Part shown: positions 34,701 to 50,193 of the stretch, in pieces
Layout: each line of letters opens with the position of its first letter
How positions within the stretch are numbered: position 1 is the stretch's first letter
Assembly: GCF_037975245.1 (NCBI RefSeq)
Contig: NC_092580.1
Location: 5,432,501-5,496,500 of the forward strand
DNA: 64,000 nt
From: Apostichopus japonicus
Lineage: Eukaryota > Echinodermata > Holothuroidea > Aspidochirotida > Stichopodidae
Direction of reading: 5' to 3'
The notes under the pieces: generated by a model
What the model was told of the DNA's origin: nothing
The model's database searches: none
What the model saw: only the letters and a program-made list of their open reading frames with translations
Program-made: the position numbers and the translations under genes

Positions 34701-37700
34701 AACTTGCTAGCCGGTGTAGGACAATCACATCCATTTCACTTTCCCCTTTCTTATTTTCCCTTCCTTTGTTTGACCTTTGACATACAGACGTTCCTCTCTT
34801 TTTATCGCTTCTTGCTTGTTTAACACGTAATCTGTCGTGAATACTGAAGTAAATTGCAGTGGAACAACAGTGAACAAAGCAATTAATTTCCATAGATGGT
34901 TATATTGCCATTACTCTATCATCTTGTGTAGTATTGAGGAGGCCCTTCTCAAAATTATTTAAACTTTGGAAAGTTTATCAATTCATTTTGTTAGAGAGAT
35001 TATCAAATTCCTTTTTAGTAGCTTTAACCTGTTGAAAATACCTTGCATTCCTTAATAATTATCAGTCATAACTCATGAATAGTCATTTATTCACATTTTG
35101 TTTGTTTTCCTTCATTTATTAGAGCTTAGTCAGTTTCAACTTGGCACACCAAAGCCTGTCATTTCTTCTTCTATAAATCTAATTAATGTTAAAATCAACC
35201 GTATTTTTTAATGTTAAAATCAACCGTATTTTTTTCTTTTTGTTCCATTAATAATAGAGTAATCTAGTTTCCAACATGTCAAATCAAGGCCTTAACATCC
35301 TTTTTTGCAGTTGCTCTATCAGAATATTTAGCAGATCATTTTTAGCATATTTTATTGTCTTTATGTTCACCGCCAAAGTTTTTAGCATCTTATTAGAATG
35401 TGACGTTTTTGAGTCGTTTTAATGCCATTTATTTTCTCTGCTTTTAATGAAATCCCTCTTAGCCGTTTCGTCCCAAAGCACGTTTAGTTTGAGCTATGTA
35501 ATTGTTACCTTTAAAAACAATGAAATAGTGATAAGAAGTTGCAACCAAACTCTTGTCAATTTGAAAACCTATCATCAATTTACATTCATGAACTAACATT
35601 TTGTTGTTGTCTAGTCTTAAGATTGTCTATTATCAATATTCTAATTTTTAAACATGTTTTATGGAGCAGTTGTTCAGCAAGCAGTGACTAGCATCATATT
35701 CCATAATCATCTCAGACTAAAAATTGTATCATCAATATGCAGTCAGTTTTATCCACCACCAGGAACTAATGGGTGGTCAGGTCTGACAACAGGGGGAGGG
35801 AGCAGGGGGATTCAGTCCCAGGGCCCAGGGACAACTAGGGAGCCATTGAAAGATGGGATAAAGAATAAAGTATTCTCAAACTGATAGTATACCTTCATTC
35901 AGGAAAAATCACAGACTTTGAAAATGGGCCCTGTGATGTCATTTTGTAACTATATGATCAATTTGCAATCTGCAACCAAATTATATGTAAATGATGGATG
36001 GGTTATTCCAGTAACTGTCATCATGCAAACAGAGTATTGTTTTGAATGATCGGAATCAGATCAAAGGTGTTTATTGTCAAAATAGCCCACTTATGATTTT
36101 GGAAGAATTCAATTGTAGCAAATGGGTACATCTGAAATGTTAAAGAGGATGGACTCACACAGAAAATTTTACATTTTCTGTTCCTTTCATGTTCATATTT
36201 TATCTGTATACTGTTTGTAGTCATCAATACCTGACAGTTGTTTTTGTTTCTTCCCAGTATTTTTATTTCTTCATGTACATTTTGTCCAGAATTATATATG
36301 AATATTAATAGATGTGAATGATATAATCTGTATTTAATAAACTTACATGTATGAGTAAATGTTAAAAGCAGAGTAGAAGAGAAAGTGAAATGTGTTATGT
36401 GATCTAGGGAAAGGATGGGTCACCATGCACATGGACTCCCTCCAGCTCCATTCCCACCCATCCCATCCCATTCCACCCCATCACCCTCCCACCCCACCCC
36501 CTTCCACCCCAACATGATTGAAAGGTCTCTTCATAAGTTCTGCTAAACACGACCTAAGGATTACTTTTACAGTTTGAAATTAAAACATTTGCTGTTTCTC
36601 TGGCAATCCGCAAAACGTATAAAATGGTTCATCAAACAATTCTAGCAGAATATTCCTCGATTGGAGAATATTAGTAACAATTTGTACAAATCTTAATATT
36701 TCTGGATTGGATAATATATTCCACATTTGTAATACTTTTTAATCTAAACATGTTGAAAAACAAGATGACTGGAAAATCATTTTAGCTTAAAGTGCTATCA
36801 TTTAGTATATCGTTAGGTACATTCATATTCGCAAAGTTTGTTGATATTGATATTTCAATTTATTGGCAAAACTAAGAAGAAAAGGAAGATGATTTTAATT
36901 ATATCTCATGTTTTATATCCTTTTATTTATTGAAATTGGTCATCGTTGGTCAGATGCCATATTTCATGTATTGCATTGAAAATGTGTGCGTTGTGTTTAT
37001 TTATGCCTACCCAGACATTGAATACATGGCGCAGTTCGTTTCGATTTAAGATGTGTCATGCTCAAGCATTTTCCCGGCATTATTGAAGAAAATGGGCAGC
37101 CATTTTGGTGAAAACTTGGCAGCTATTTTGGTGGAATGAGTTCTTATTATTAACAAGGTATTCTCCTTTTGACCTTTGTCAGTGGTGTTGATAACAGTAA
37201 GCTCCGCCTACTTCGATAAAGTGATGTCCCATTGGCTTGTTTAAAGATTGATGTGTAAAGTGATTTGAATATTATACAATTGAATGTCGGTATTGATGAG
37301 TAAAGTTGAGGGCGCTTGTCAGTTTTTTTTTCTTTTTCTGTTAACTTGTATCATATATATAGGTGAATCTTATGTACTTATTGTGATCAAATTGCTATAC
37401 TGTTTGATTACCAACAAAGATATCTTTAAAGAAAATATATTTGTGTTAATTTCTAATTTATCCTGTGATTCTTCGTACCTTTCGATGTGAAAACAGAACT
37501 GTCTCCATTTACGGTGTCTAAAGTTTCATTTAATAGTATTCCCTAGAATTACCTCATATAGTGGATTTTTAAAAATTAGTTTTAAATTATATTTATGCCT
37601 TATATGCCTTTTAATGACATTGTACCAGACCAAATTTACGGGTACAAGATCTTTTAAATAGCTGCTCTCTGCATGGCATTGGAATCATAGGGATAGGGTG

Positions 37701-40700
37701 TGGATATGATGGGCAGGCATATTGTTGTTACATCCAATGTACAGGTATATCAAAAGAAATTAATGTGGACTGAACAATTGACACTTGTGTTTTGCTTAGG
37801 CTGTTAGTTTAGTTCAATTTGTCATATTTCTGGTCTCGATACAAAGGTCAACAGGTTCGTTCAGGGGTTGTCAGTATAGAGTGTGAAAGCCATTGACGAG
37901 CGTTAAAAAGAACAAACAATTGATGGATTGCCGCATCACGATAAACATTGTAAAACAAGCACTTTGATTAGGTAAATACCTGTACAGTACGTGACTTTCG
38001 GCCGGCCTATCGAATAGGTGTTTTATATATGGACGAGCTTCACAGACCCGGACTGCGTGTATTAATTCACACAGTAATATGTCTACACCTCGGTACTGCC
38101 TGGAGTACAGAACACATGTTGATATATGCAGTAGCATAGTTCGCGGACGGGAGATGTGGGTGGGGCGGGGGGGGGGGGGGGTACGTGGGGACTGACTATG
38201 CACGAGTTGAAATGAATGTAATGTGGGATAAAGAATCTGGCTCAGCCCCTGGAACTCACTGTGGTATATAAAGACCAAGAATCGGCCTATACTGCTTGCT
38301 GAATAAAGTTTATATTTTTATCTTTATTTCATTTACTTCAGTTATAATTTTCTCTCATAGACAAATATCACCCGTCGTGTTTCTCCGTCAAGCTTGTCGC
38401 TTGCCTAGACGGCAGCCGACGCCGTGTAGTAGAAAGGAATGAAGTTGTAAAGGTCAGCGGGAACAGACGCACTATATCATGTCGAGTTGGTTGCAATCTT
38501 AAACATGCATATTGCGCGGCGGTCTGACGAACATTGACAAATTACTATAGGAAACATTTACCTAATTCCATCGGCTTGCTCTTCGTTTTTTGTCAAAGCC
38601 TTCTCCCCTCCCCTCCCCTCCCAAATTTCTGCATTGCACTCAAAGGTGGTTGACTCGTTAATTAGGGGTTAGCGAAAAGGTTTTATCCTCGTTGATCGCT
38701 TGGTAAGATTGAAGGGTATACCTATATCCAATAATGAGTGAATGGTTCATGGCTTTGTTAAAGTGACAAAGTTACAACATAAAACAAAGCTTTAAGAAAT
38801 TGCACAAATGCACTCTCCGCGGTATTAGCTATTATTATGTATCGCGACCCCCTCCCCGATTCCCACGCGCGCTTTTGTTTTATTTATTTTTGGAAACTTT
38901 CGAAAAATGAGGCAAAATGAAGCGCTATATACGTAAAACTGAAAAGATGTGAAAATATTGTGTACGAATTCTGAGTCCGAGTCCGATATGTTTATCGATA
39001 TTCGGTAGGCTACCTTGTATAATCCTTTGCACAGTTTTGTGATATATCATATGTCATCAATCCGTATCTTACTACTAAACCGCAAGTCGAAAAAACTTGG
39101 CGAAATATTTTAACTGGAAACATTTTATTTACATGACATACGTAACCTGTCAATCGTTTCGTAGTATCAGTCGCGACTTAACGTTGCCAAACTGAAACCA
39201 CGGGAACGAACGGTTACCGAGAATGGTTGCCTCCAGAGGATACGACATGCATGGAAGGCCAATACTTAACCGCTTAGCAGGCTACTGTACTTCATTGTCC
39301 CTTCATCGGCGTCTAGTCTCCTGAATGGTCTGCAGATAAGAGCCTGACAAACTTGATACAGGAGTTTGCATGCGTGGACCCAAACATACTTATTTTATAA
39401 ACGCTCTCAGAGCAGCAAAACTGAGATCCGTGTACAAAAATGGCTTCCCATGTCAACAATATAACTGGAACCAATCAATGGCTCGGTTAGGGGATGTGTC
39501 CTCCTCAACCAACCCCCCCCCCCCCGCTCTCTCTGTCTATCTGTCAGTCAGGGTCTGTTATGCCTTTCCTTTGCCATTTCCGATACCCTTCCCCGCTCCG
39601 TATTATCTCATTCTTTACACCATGCTGTCGTATAGAATCACCATATGAAACAGAACCGAATTGATCACCTGTAGTCCTTCCCGTCAAAGGCTCTTATGAT
39701 GTCATCAAATATTTACCCCAATCCTTGGCATCCCTGCCTCAAGTACCGGCTTATTCCAGCTAATTCCCCGTTCTGCTGATAATGTTTGAATGAAAATTTT
39801 CTAGGGTTAGTAAGAATTATAACTCTTGATGTTTCATTCAAACATCAATGTGATCACATCTCATGCGAGATAAGCTCGCCACTTGTACCAATTACATCAA
39901 GCGAACAATTAACTCTCGATTCACTGTACCACAATGTGAAGCTGCAACCCAATCAGGGCCCACGGTTACATTGAAGAACACCGCTATAGAAACACGATAC
40001 GCATGTATACTTAACCTATTACCAATGCCCGTGCCCTGTCTAAATTCTTTGTCAACTATATTTGGATGTCACATTTTGATGGAAAGGTAAATTTCGGAGG
40101 CTGTCTGTTCAAATATTCATAAGGTTTCATCGGAACCTCGAACACGTGGGTTTTTAAACCGAACCCTCTTTTAAGCTGTCTGATCTTGTTAAAAACAGAA
40201 TCGGCCATAACATTGAGCAATCAGTCAGTTGTTGTCAATCGCAAACAAATTCAGTTGGAACTTGCCGAGAGGAATGGGAAGCTTAATATAAGGTCATGTG
40301 TGTGTATGCAAATTTGTTATAATATATAATATTTCAAACTTACTTTGGAGTACGTATTTGAGGAATGCTGTTGATTGTTACTACTTTGTTAACTCACTGA
40401 ACTGTATTGGATATTTTTGGCCGGTATTTAGATCAATCTGTACAAGCGATTAAGATTGTGTATCTTCTCTCTGACGGACTCACAGCGACAATAATTTTAT
40501 GCGGACTATTTTATGTAGGACTACAAATTGTGAATAACATTCTTCTCGGAGGGAGACACGTTAACTTATTTACCGTGATGATGTTGTGAAAATACTCATC
40601 TCAAGAACTAACTGGCAGAAAAGATATTGTTTCCTGGACACCTGAAAAGACATCCATGAACTGTCGGAATTAATTTTCTAGATTTCATATTTTCTTCACA

Positions 40701-43700
40701 CGGATTTCTGTGTGATATTGATGACAGAAACATTTGAAAGTGACGTGAAATTGCTGACTTCTGCTGTGTTTATTGGTTTCGTGGATTTTCATGGGAGGTC
40801 AATGTGTTAGTAAAGAACACACCGACAAGTATACGACCAGACAAGAATGTTATGTCCGATAAAGATATTTTCTCTACCTCCTCTCCCGTTATCTTTATAG
40901 TTAGAACACAATGACAATAGTGCATTTCATGTGAGATCAAAGCAAGACTGTGTTGAAGCTATATAGGATCATCTCTGTATGGTACGGAGTATTGGTATAC
41001 GGAGTCATATCGTGAAGTCAAGTCTGTAGCTGTTTGGATGATAATTCTCTTCAGTGATATATCTTTGGGACTTATTTCTGGGATTTATTAGGTAAGTACC
41101 ACATATACTTAATTAGGCCTTTCGTCATAACACCATAACCCTATCGATCGTTGCTTAAAAGGTGCAGTTATTCCATATAAGATGTAAGTAGGATATGATG
41201 TACCGTTTGAGTCTATACTCACGTTCGGGATGCGTACTTGATGAACCTCGTGAACATTTTGTTTATTCTTTAAGGTGGTGGGATATTGTAGAACCGTATT
41301 GTGTTGTATTTGAGTTGTTGTCGTTGTGATTTTTGTCGTGGTGGTTGTAGGTAATTAAATAGTTGAAGTTATGAGGAAGGCTTGCTTTGAGTAATGGACT
41401 CGGCTAGTTACATAAGCGACATACAGTGAGCACCACCGGAATACAAATTGGCATGAATATAGTAGAAGGCCGAGGGTTGACCAAATATAGAACAGTACAC
41501 ACCCAATTAATTTTGGCAACGGATCGTGAGAGGGCCCTGTAACACACACCCCCCCCCCCCTCCATCGCCTCCTCAGTCTCATCCTACGAACATGTGTACA
41601 ACCTTAAAACATTATGCTATGTGCTTCCCGACATAGAACAGTGCAACAAGAGCCCCCCAAAATTACGTATCTTTACCCCCCTCACCCCACCCCACCCACC
41701 CACCAACTTCCATTTTTTGTATCTCGTCAAGTTTAATGTGTGAAGATATGTATTTGAATAGTTGATCGGGCACTGTTGTTTCTGTATCAGTTGGGGAAAT
41801 CCCCTCTTAACAACGAGCGCGCCTGTATAAGAGAGGTATATTGATCATCACTAGCAACAGTTTTAATTTGTTAACTGTATAAGTATACTTAGATCCACTG
41901 AGGACAATATGTCTTGCAATTATACACAGAAAGACAGACATGTTGGGCCCGATCCAGCAGGTGTGGGGGTGTGCAACCCCCTTTCAAGTTCACAAAAATT
42001 CAAAACAGTTATTAACACAATCTAGCGTTTAGACACAGGGAATGATTTTCCTAGACCCCCTACACGGAGAGAGTCGGTCTTAAATATCCCAGGGCTGTTC
42101 CCCTCCTTTATAGAATAGTAGATCCTTTCCTGGTATCGGTTTGATAATACACATACATTTCACCGAAAGGTACATACTGACCCCACCCCCCCCCTTTCCC
42201 CGGGAAATCCTCGTGCACCATGATTATCGGCTAACTTCAGCAAGTAACTGTTTATTTTTTAGTATAATGTTAGCACCAATTGTTGGGTATATGAAATATT
42301 TTATTCAAACCATGCCCCACCACCATTAATTGAAGCAGGTAATGGCAAAAGGCACAAAAATCAAGTAAAATGATTCGTCAGTGTTTTGTAGAAGTGCTAA
42401 CATTCAGGTGACACATAGAGAGCTCAGTGGGGGGTCATAATGAAATGGAAATCCCAATTTTGGAGAAATAATTCTACATGCCACTCTGCCTTTAGCCAGA
42501 GACAAGAGATGAGTTTCTCTACAGGGGGTCGTCACCGCGTACACCATCTGCCAATCACGATAAGTTGTCTCCTGGCCAAAATACATGTGTGTTAAATGAT
42601 TTCGTCTTTCTGATTAAAACTGTCTATTCTCCTTTCCTTATTAAATCATGCTGTTGTTTTTTAAGAAAAGTTCCCCTCTTTGGGATAGTGGGGTATGTCT
42701 GAGGGACAAGACGTGTTCAAGTTAACCCCCCCCCCTTCCACCCACCGACTCGCATTAATTCGAGCCTTCAAAAGTAAGTTATTTTCATTACATTAATGTT
42801 CTCTCCCACGAATTGCTTCCAGAAACATAGAAGATTAAATTACCAAAATGTAGAAATAAAAATGGAAGAAAAGAAATATCCTACATTTAGACCAATTACG
42901 GAGACAAAATTTTGACATACGAAACTATTTTAAACCTTTATGTGGCGTATATGTAAAAGGGTGGGATGGGGGTTGTTGTTCGATATTAACTTTGTAGGTT
43001 CATTTTGGTGAAGAAAATTAAATTAAAAACTGGTTGACAATGTGGAATTTAGAGAGCTTTATAATCTCTCACTTCGTCAAATTGAACCTGATTTATTTTG
43101 GCAATTAAAGCGTTTTATTTGATCGAAATCAATTCATTAATTTCGATTAATCGAACAAATGCGTTTTGTCGTATCACTTGATCTAACTAAAGATAATTCT
43201 AGGTCAGTGTCAAAAAACGTGGCGGACATTGTGATTTTATGTCTATATACCTCGCGTTAAAAAACAACTTTTTATGCAATTTCGTCATAATAATTAATAT
43301 TCTAATTGATCAGTGGATATGACAGACATCACCAATAATATGTAAATTAAAATTATATAAAAGATTTGATTTGACCCGGCCTTTAAATTATTCAAACATA
43401 TAGACATTGGTTCCCTGTGCAATATAACTATTCCAGTAGCGCAACCCTTGGCGTAATAATACCTTGCCTTTTCCGCCCTAAACTCGAGAAATTATAGCAT
43501 CTGTTGGTTAAGTTGGCTTATGGTCAAGGGCGTACTTATATACAACATCATGCGGAAGTTGTGGGGGAGCAGGGAGGGGGGCGGGCAGGGTGTATCGATT
43601 CCGCTCCCCACTAGCTTAGCTGATACCGACTGAATGACTTGACAAGCAAGGTTTCGACGTAAGGGGAAAACAAAAGTGTGGGGGGGGGGGGGGCACACGC

Positions 43701-46357
43701 CCTTCCCAAATAATTCCTGATTGCGCCATTAGTCACCTCTTTTCATTGTTTTAGTAATTTCTACACAATGCCTCTCTTTGCTAATGTTAGTTACAATATA
43801 GTTGTCATATAGACATGCGTACAGGACTACACGACTATATACATAGCAATGTTTATATACCAACACGTGAGTATAGATCCTTTTGAACAACGAACCACAC
43901 AAAACGACATCCCTAAATACAAATAATATTAAATATATATAGATGCATGTGGTGTCCATTACTATTTCCCCGAGAGCTGTGCTTGTGTAGTCATTTCAAG
44001 TTATCTCTGCGTGAATTTCCGGCTAGGATTTCAATATGGCGACCCCACAATGTTTGTTTTACAAATGATCCACTCAAATTCAAAACATCTTGTATAAATT
44101 TCAGAATTATCCCTCTTTTTGTTTAATAACGTGGCAGCAATTTTATGTCAAGATCAATTGAAGTGTCCTTCCTACTTACTTACGTACTTACTTACTAAGG
44201 GGAGCCATCTGCTTCACTTGTACTTTTTGGGGTTGTCAAGGATGCACTATAGGTGTGTAATATTTTCAAGGTTTGAGACCCTCTGTCCAGTGTGGACCAG
44301 ATGAGGTCACTCACCCTGGCTGTAGGTCAAGATTATCTAGAATCGGGGAGCTGACTTTCCTTTATTAGGTTGGACATGAAATCAGGTTTTTGTTGATTTT
44401 ATCGACATTTTAATTACAAGCTTCTTGAGGGTTCTTTGAAATAATAACACCGAATAGCATGCACTTGTATCGTAAGATATGTATAGGTGGCATGAAACTG
44501 AAGTTTAAGTATATCGGTCAATAAACTGGATGTTACACTTCAGTAGTTACCCTTAAAGGATCAATGAAGACCTCTTCCCACATTCTGACGCCGGAAAAAT
44601 AACTTATTTAAATAATTTCAAAGACTTTTTCTAATGAGTTTGTGGTCCATTTCAACAATGCAGTTATGCTGGTTTCGACCACTTTTACGCTACACAAAAC
44701 GGTGCCGAAAGGGCATTTCCTGTCAATGTCGTTTCAGACATGACGAGAGATGCTGGGGGAGGGGATGAGGAGGAAACAGCCCCGGGCCCAGGGTCACTTT
44801 GAATATGGGGGGGGCAGGAAAATATGGAATAATTGAAGCGTACAGAAATATAGCAGTTGACTTATTTTTTACGTACACGGGCCCGGTCTATCACTCGACA
44901 CTTCTGAGCAGGTTATAGTGATGGGATCAAGTAACATTACTTCTTTTTTCGCGTTTCTTATAATAGCCAGGGATACTCAACAATGTTAGGCATATAGTCC
45001 GCCAGTATGTAGATGTACCGTACACATAATAGGGCAAGTGCTCACCAGAGAAACTGCAGGCTTAGTAAATCAGACGTTTCATCTTGAAAACAGAAACAAC
45101 TGATGAATGAGTACAAGGGATGAAGAATGCACGATGTATATAGGCGTATAATTCTTTCGAGACAGCATCTCAAGAGACGCGTTAAGTTCCCGGGCACCTG
45201 TCGAAGAATAATTTGGACAAACTTGACCCCAGAGAACTTCGAATAAAGTTGGTAAGCTCAAGGTCAGATTGTGACATTTATCGTATATATTTAGATGTTT
45301 TGAAGATACTTAATTCAATATTAAAGGGTTGTCATAAAAGTGGAGGGAGTCGGTCGAGATTTGGGTGGGGAAGGTAGGGGTGGTTCACCATGCAGTAACC
45401 CTTCACATATCCAGCTGGACATACTTCAGAGAGTTGGATCTGGGTCAATCAGAGACGGACAATCATGACTCATGTACATGGATGCGCGTTCAGTCTGTTT
45501 CGTTAAACCGATTCTCTCCCATGGGATTCACATAAGGATTGTATGTGTGTATGCTGTACTGTAAATAATTAGCTAGATGATCTTTAAGCTGGTCATTTTA
45601 CCTCGAGATTCATTCTTCCTAACCCTTTCAGTTATTGGGCTTCCATAACCCTACCCCGTGTGACGGGAAACCTTTGAAGTGCCGGCTAAATGACAAAATC
45701 AATGTATTTAATAGACATCCATGATACATGCAATAACCTAATTAGCGTTAGGGAGTTGAAAACCATTCAATATACCATAGTAACTCGGTTTGCAACACGT
45801 TTTGTGTTTATAGCTAAGGTAGCCGGTATCAATAGCAGCTGTTAAAAAAAGGAAAAATGGTTAACAATGGTATTGATGGCTTTTAAAAGAAAGGTATGTG
45901 GTTCATTAGAAGCATAAATCGAGCTTATAGTTTATCTCGAGATTCCTTTCCTTTAACCTATGTACTTAATGTGAATATGCGAGGAAGGTTTTTGTCCTCA
46001 AGGAAAGGTTGTATACAATCGAATACAATTAATAGTTTCTACATAACATGACGTCATAAAGTATTAGCTTGCTCGATCCATTTCATAAGCTGTTCTATAC
46101 TTTATAACGTTTATTTAATTTAAGTCACCGTACTGTACATATGACAGGGCCATGTAGACCAGGCCCGGGATAGTTGTCATCCGGCCACTTTCTATAAGTC
46201 TTCAAGTTTCCTTAACGATTTTTTCTTAAAATTTTTCTTAAAATGATAATAAATTCTTTATTCCATGTTTCACACTACCCCTCCCCCTCCCTCCCTCCCG
46301 CTGGTTTCGGTGCTGCATCTCCTCTCCTCTCCACTCCACTTTACGTCAGGTTTGATC

Positions 46358-46733
<376 letters not shown>

Positions 46734-49080
46734 TTCTATGATGAGCTCACGATTTGTTTCAGCTAAATGAATAGTTCAAGAGAATGATATTATAAGTTGG
46801 GGGAATTTGTAAGCTGGTGCAGGGTTACAAGTCATGTGCCCTTTTGTTAGCTCTCCAAGCTAAAGTTAAAGGCGATCCCTTTGTAATAACTAAAACTTCC
46901 TTTGTAGGTCAGGGATGTTCGGCCGTGTTTCGTACATTTAGCTGGTACTGTTGTTGAACATCCTTAAGCAGTTTCCCTTTTTATCTTAAAGCAGCTTTAA
47001 ATTAAGAATATACTTTAATTGTATAGCCCAAAGTGAAATCCAATCAAAAAGTAGTGAAGAAGGTGTAGTGAAGAAAGGGTCGAAAATTTACAATATTTGA
47101 AATTGCTTGTTTTTATACTAATAAGAAAAGTGTCCGGCTGACGAAATGTTGAAGATTGAATCAAATTCATTGACTTCACACTCATTTACATTAATAATGT
47201 GAAAAGTCTAGAAGGATGTCTTGTTTTGCGGTAACTTATTTTAAGTAACCCCTGACCAAACTCGAAATGCTGCTTTCTGCAAATAAATGTGTGCAGGGAT
47301 ACCAACCCCCGCCCCATACCACTGAATTGAAAGTTCTGCAGTTTTTACGGTAAAAGTAAGCTTCTGTCGGTAATATTAAGTAACTTTTGAGATTACAATA
47401 GTTATCAGCCCATCCCTCAGTATCACCTACTCCCTAAGCCGACCCCTCTACGTCTACTCCCCAATTACACCTCTGTTACTCTAAAGCTCTTTTAAGCCGA
47501 AATTTAAACCGGCTTTCGTAAAGCACTGGCGGTATACAATGGCTTTATGTAGGTTTTCTTGTCATAATAAGATAACATATGAGAATATTGAAAAAACACA
47601 TGAAACTTCTATAAAACACAAGGAGAAATATGACATGTGTTTATGGAATTAATTAATTGATTTTATCGTCGTTTATATTATAATTCAAGACAGATTACAT
47701 CAAGCAAAGAGGAGGGATACATATATAGGGTGTTTCGGATCCTCCGCCCCCGCCTAAACAATCTTTGGACAGAAAGTACACGCAAGGCGAATTCCTGTTT
47801 ACGCCAAGTGTCGACATATGAACATTGCATTCCGAGGATAAAACAATAATGCAGTGAGATACATCTTTGAATTGAATATTTTTGGTGTAATTATATCTGA
47901 AGTGCAAATTATTGTTTTCATTTCTGCATAACGAAGACAATAAGTCATATAATTATTCTTTTATATACGGAAGTTTTCAAAACTTTTGTGGAAATGGCGG
48001 CGCTATGTGACAATGAAACTATTAGAAAAAAAAACTTCGGATTTTATTTTATAACCACGTGCTCTGTACATGTGAGTCTTCGAATCACCATGCCTTTGCA
48101 GATAACATTTGAAGTTGATACTATTTTGGACTAAAGACAACTTGAGGCACACATGTGTGATGTTGTAGACAATTTTCTACTTCAAACTTCGAATGGATCA
48201 TATTGTTACCTCACCACATTCTTTTGTTAATTTTACAACATTATAGTTGGCGCCCTACTCAACTCAAGGTCGAAACAATAGAGTGGAATGAAGCAGGAGA
48301 AATCATTTGATTTTTAGTGCACGACTATTCAACCACAACTGTTTGCTTCAAGTTCACTCGTGGTACAAAACTGTTACAATATTCAATTGTCAATATCTCC
48401 AAAATCCGGCACGTTGGGATTGAGTCTAAATTTGACACGATTGTTAGAATATATTCCTTTCCAAGTTGGCCTTTACTATGATCCTTTGGTAACGTTTCAA
48501 AGTGTGTTCAGAACGCTTAGATGTGCCTCGTATAATTATGAAGGGTGCCTTTATATGATTGGTCTAAGTTTTAATTGTTAAAGAAAAAATACTTTGAGAT
48601 TGAGCACAAACAAATTATTGATTACTTATGATTGGTGATCATTGATCATACGTCACTATTATTTGTATAAAAGTAATTATGGATCATTGTACGACTGGTG
48701 TAAAGAAAAGAAGCAGCGGACATTACTAACCATCCGATCAAATACTGAATCACACTTATTGTGGTCAAGAAGATAATCCATATTTGCAAACGTAAGAGTT
48801 AACACTGAGTGTCTCTCGTACGATTGTAAGTGACAATGATCTTTGATCGCTAAGCAATTACTTGACTTCTTTGCAAGAAGATTCTGCAAAACGAAACGGT
48901 TGGCGTTCTTTATTATATGTACCCTTTTCATTTTCTTCTTTTGTTTTGTGAGTTTTTTGTTGAATCACCTACATTGTTTCTAAGACGAACCTTAGACTAG
49001 ACATACAGCACTCCTATATACATATATACGGCTCTGACTAGACCTCATAGATAAATCTATGCTAGGCCTCTATATGCTAC

Positions 49081-50193
49081 TAGACCGGCAGCCCAGTGCA
49101 CTTTGATCAAACGAACGAGGTACCAATATCTGAGTATTGGAACATTTGTGGAAAAACCCAGTATATCCAAAAGTGGATGTCTGCCGTGGTCGCTCTGCTG
49201 CATGTGGCCCCTGGGGCCGGTTAAAGGGGGCCCAAAAATGCATCTGATCAAACGAACGAGGTACCACTTGAAACCAATGTCAACTTAATGCATGAATGCC
49301 ACATAGTACTGAATGGCCCATGCCAGACAAATTTTCTGCTGCAAAGGGCCCGCCAGACGCCCAAGAAGGGCCCATAAAAATGCATCTGATCAAACGAACG
49401 AGGTACCACTTGAAACCAATGTCAACTTAATGCATGAATGCCACAAAGTACTGAATGGCCTATGCCAGGCAAATTTTCTGCTGCTAAGGGCCCGCCAGAC
49501 GCCCTCAAATATGGCCCAAATGCCCATTAGCGTAGCATTGACCCAGATTAAATATGCAGGGTACCACTCAAAACCGGTTTGGAATGTTCGGGTTGATTTT
49601 ACAGACTATGGAAATCATCATGCCAGACAAATTTTCTGCTACAAAGGGCCCGCCAGACGCCCCAATAGGGCCCATAAAAGTGCATCTGATCAAACGAACG
49701 AGGAACCACTTGAAACCAATGTCAACTTAATGCATGAATGCCACAAAGTACTGAATGGCCCATGCCAGACAAATTTTCTGCTGCTAAGGGCCCGCCAGAC
49801 GCCCCAAAATATGGCCCAAATGCCCGTTAGCGTAGCATTGACCCAGATTAAATATGCAAGGTACCACTCAAAATCGGGTTGGAATGTTCGGGTTGATCTT
49901 ACAGACTATGGAAATCATCATGCCAGACAAATTTTCTGCTACAAACGGGCTAACAGACACACTAAAAAAGGGTCCTCAAATGGGCCATGATCAATCATAG
50001 TTGGTACCACACAAAACCAATATTAAGTGCAAAGGTACTTTCCACAGAGTAAAGAACTGCCAATGCAAGACAAATTTTCTTCTGCATAGGTCCCACCAGA
50101 TAGAAAGTATATGTGGCCCAATGCGGCCCTATATGGGCCTAATGAATTGTATATCGATGCAGACTATATGTGCCTTGTGACATGACATTTGTA
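49081..50193 (+). repeat. Left inverted arm of the foldback element
   Basis: About 1.1 kb, matching the right arm in reverse complement from the tip through the subrepeats. It continues through a more diverged inner block (TTCCACAGAGTAAAGAACTG, GGTCCCACCAGATAGAAAG) to about CATGACATTT. It holds roughly two 300-bp units plus the short 142-bp one. The 225-codon open frame here arises because the period is a multiple of three. Confidence 0.88.

Noticed and set aside
37871-38278. Minus-strand 135-codon frame
   Set aside because: Includes a translated C15 run (poly-Pro) and no recognisable domain; codon use resembles background.
38341-38400. Acceptor CTCTCATAG followed by an ERC-phase frame TNITRRVSPSSLSLA-stop, considered as another alternative ERC tail
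   Set aside because: Short, no homology to any ERC ending, and such short frames after AG are common by chance.
41081-41098. Strong donor-like TTAG|GTAAGTACC, possibly the end of a non-coding first exon
   Set aside because: A single donor-like site without a supported promoter, acceptor or coding partner; expected by chance in this length of DNA.
49313-49990. 225-codon plus-strand frame and the minus-strand frames at 52216-53405
   Set aside because: They are the inverted arms of the foldback element read through 300-bp subrepeats; peptide repeats mirror the DNA repeat and have no domain.
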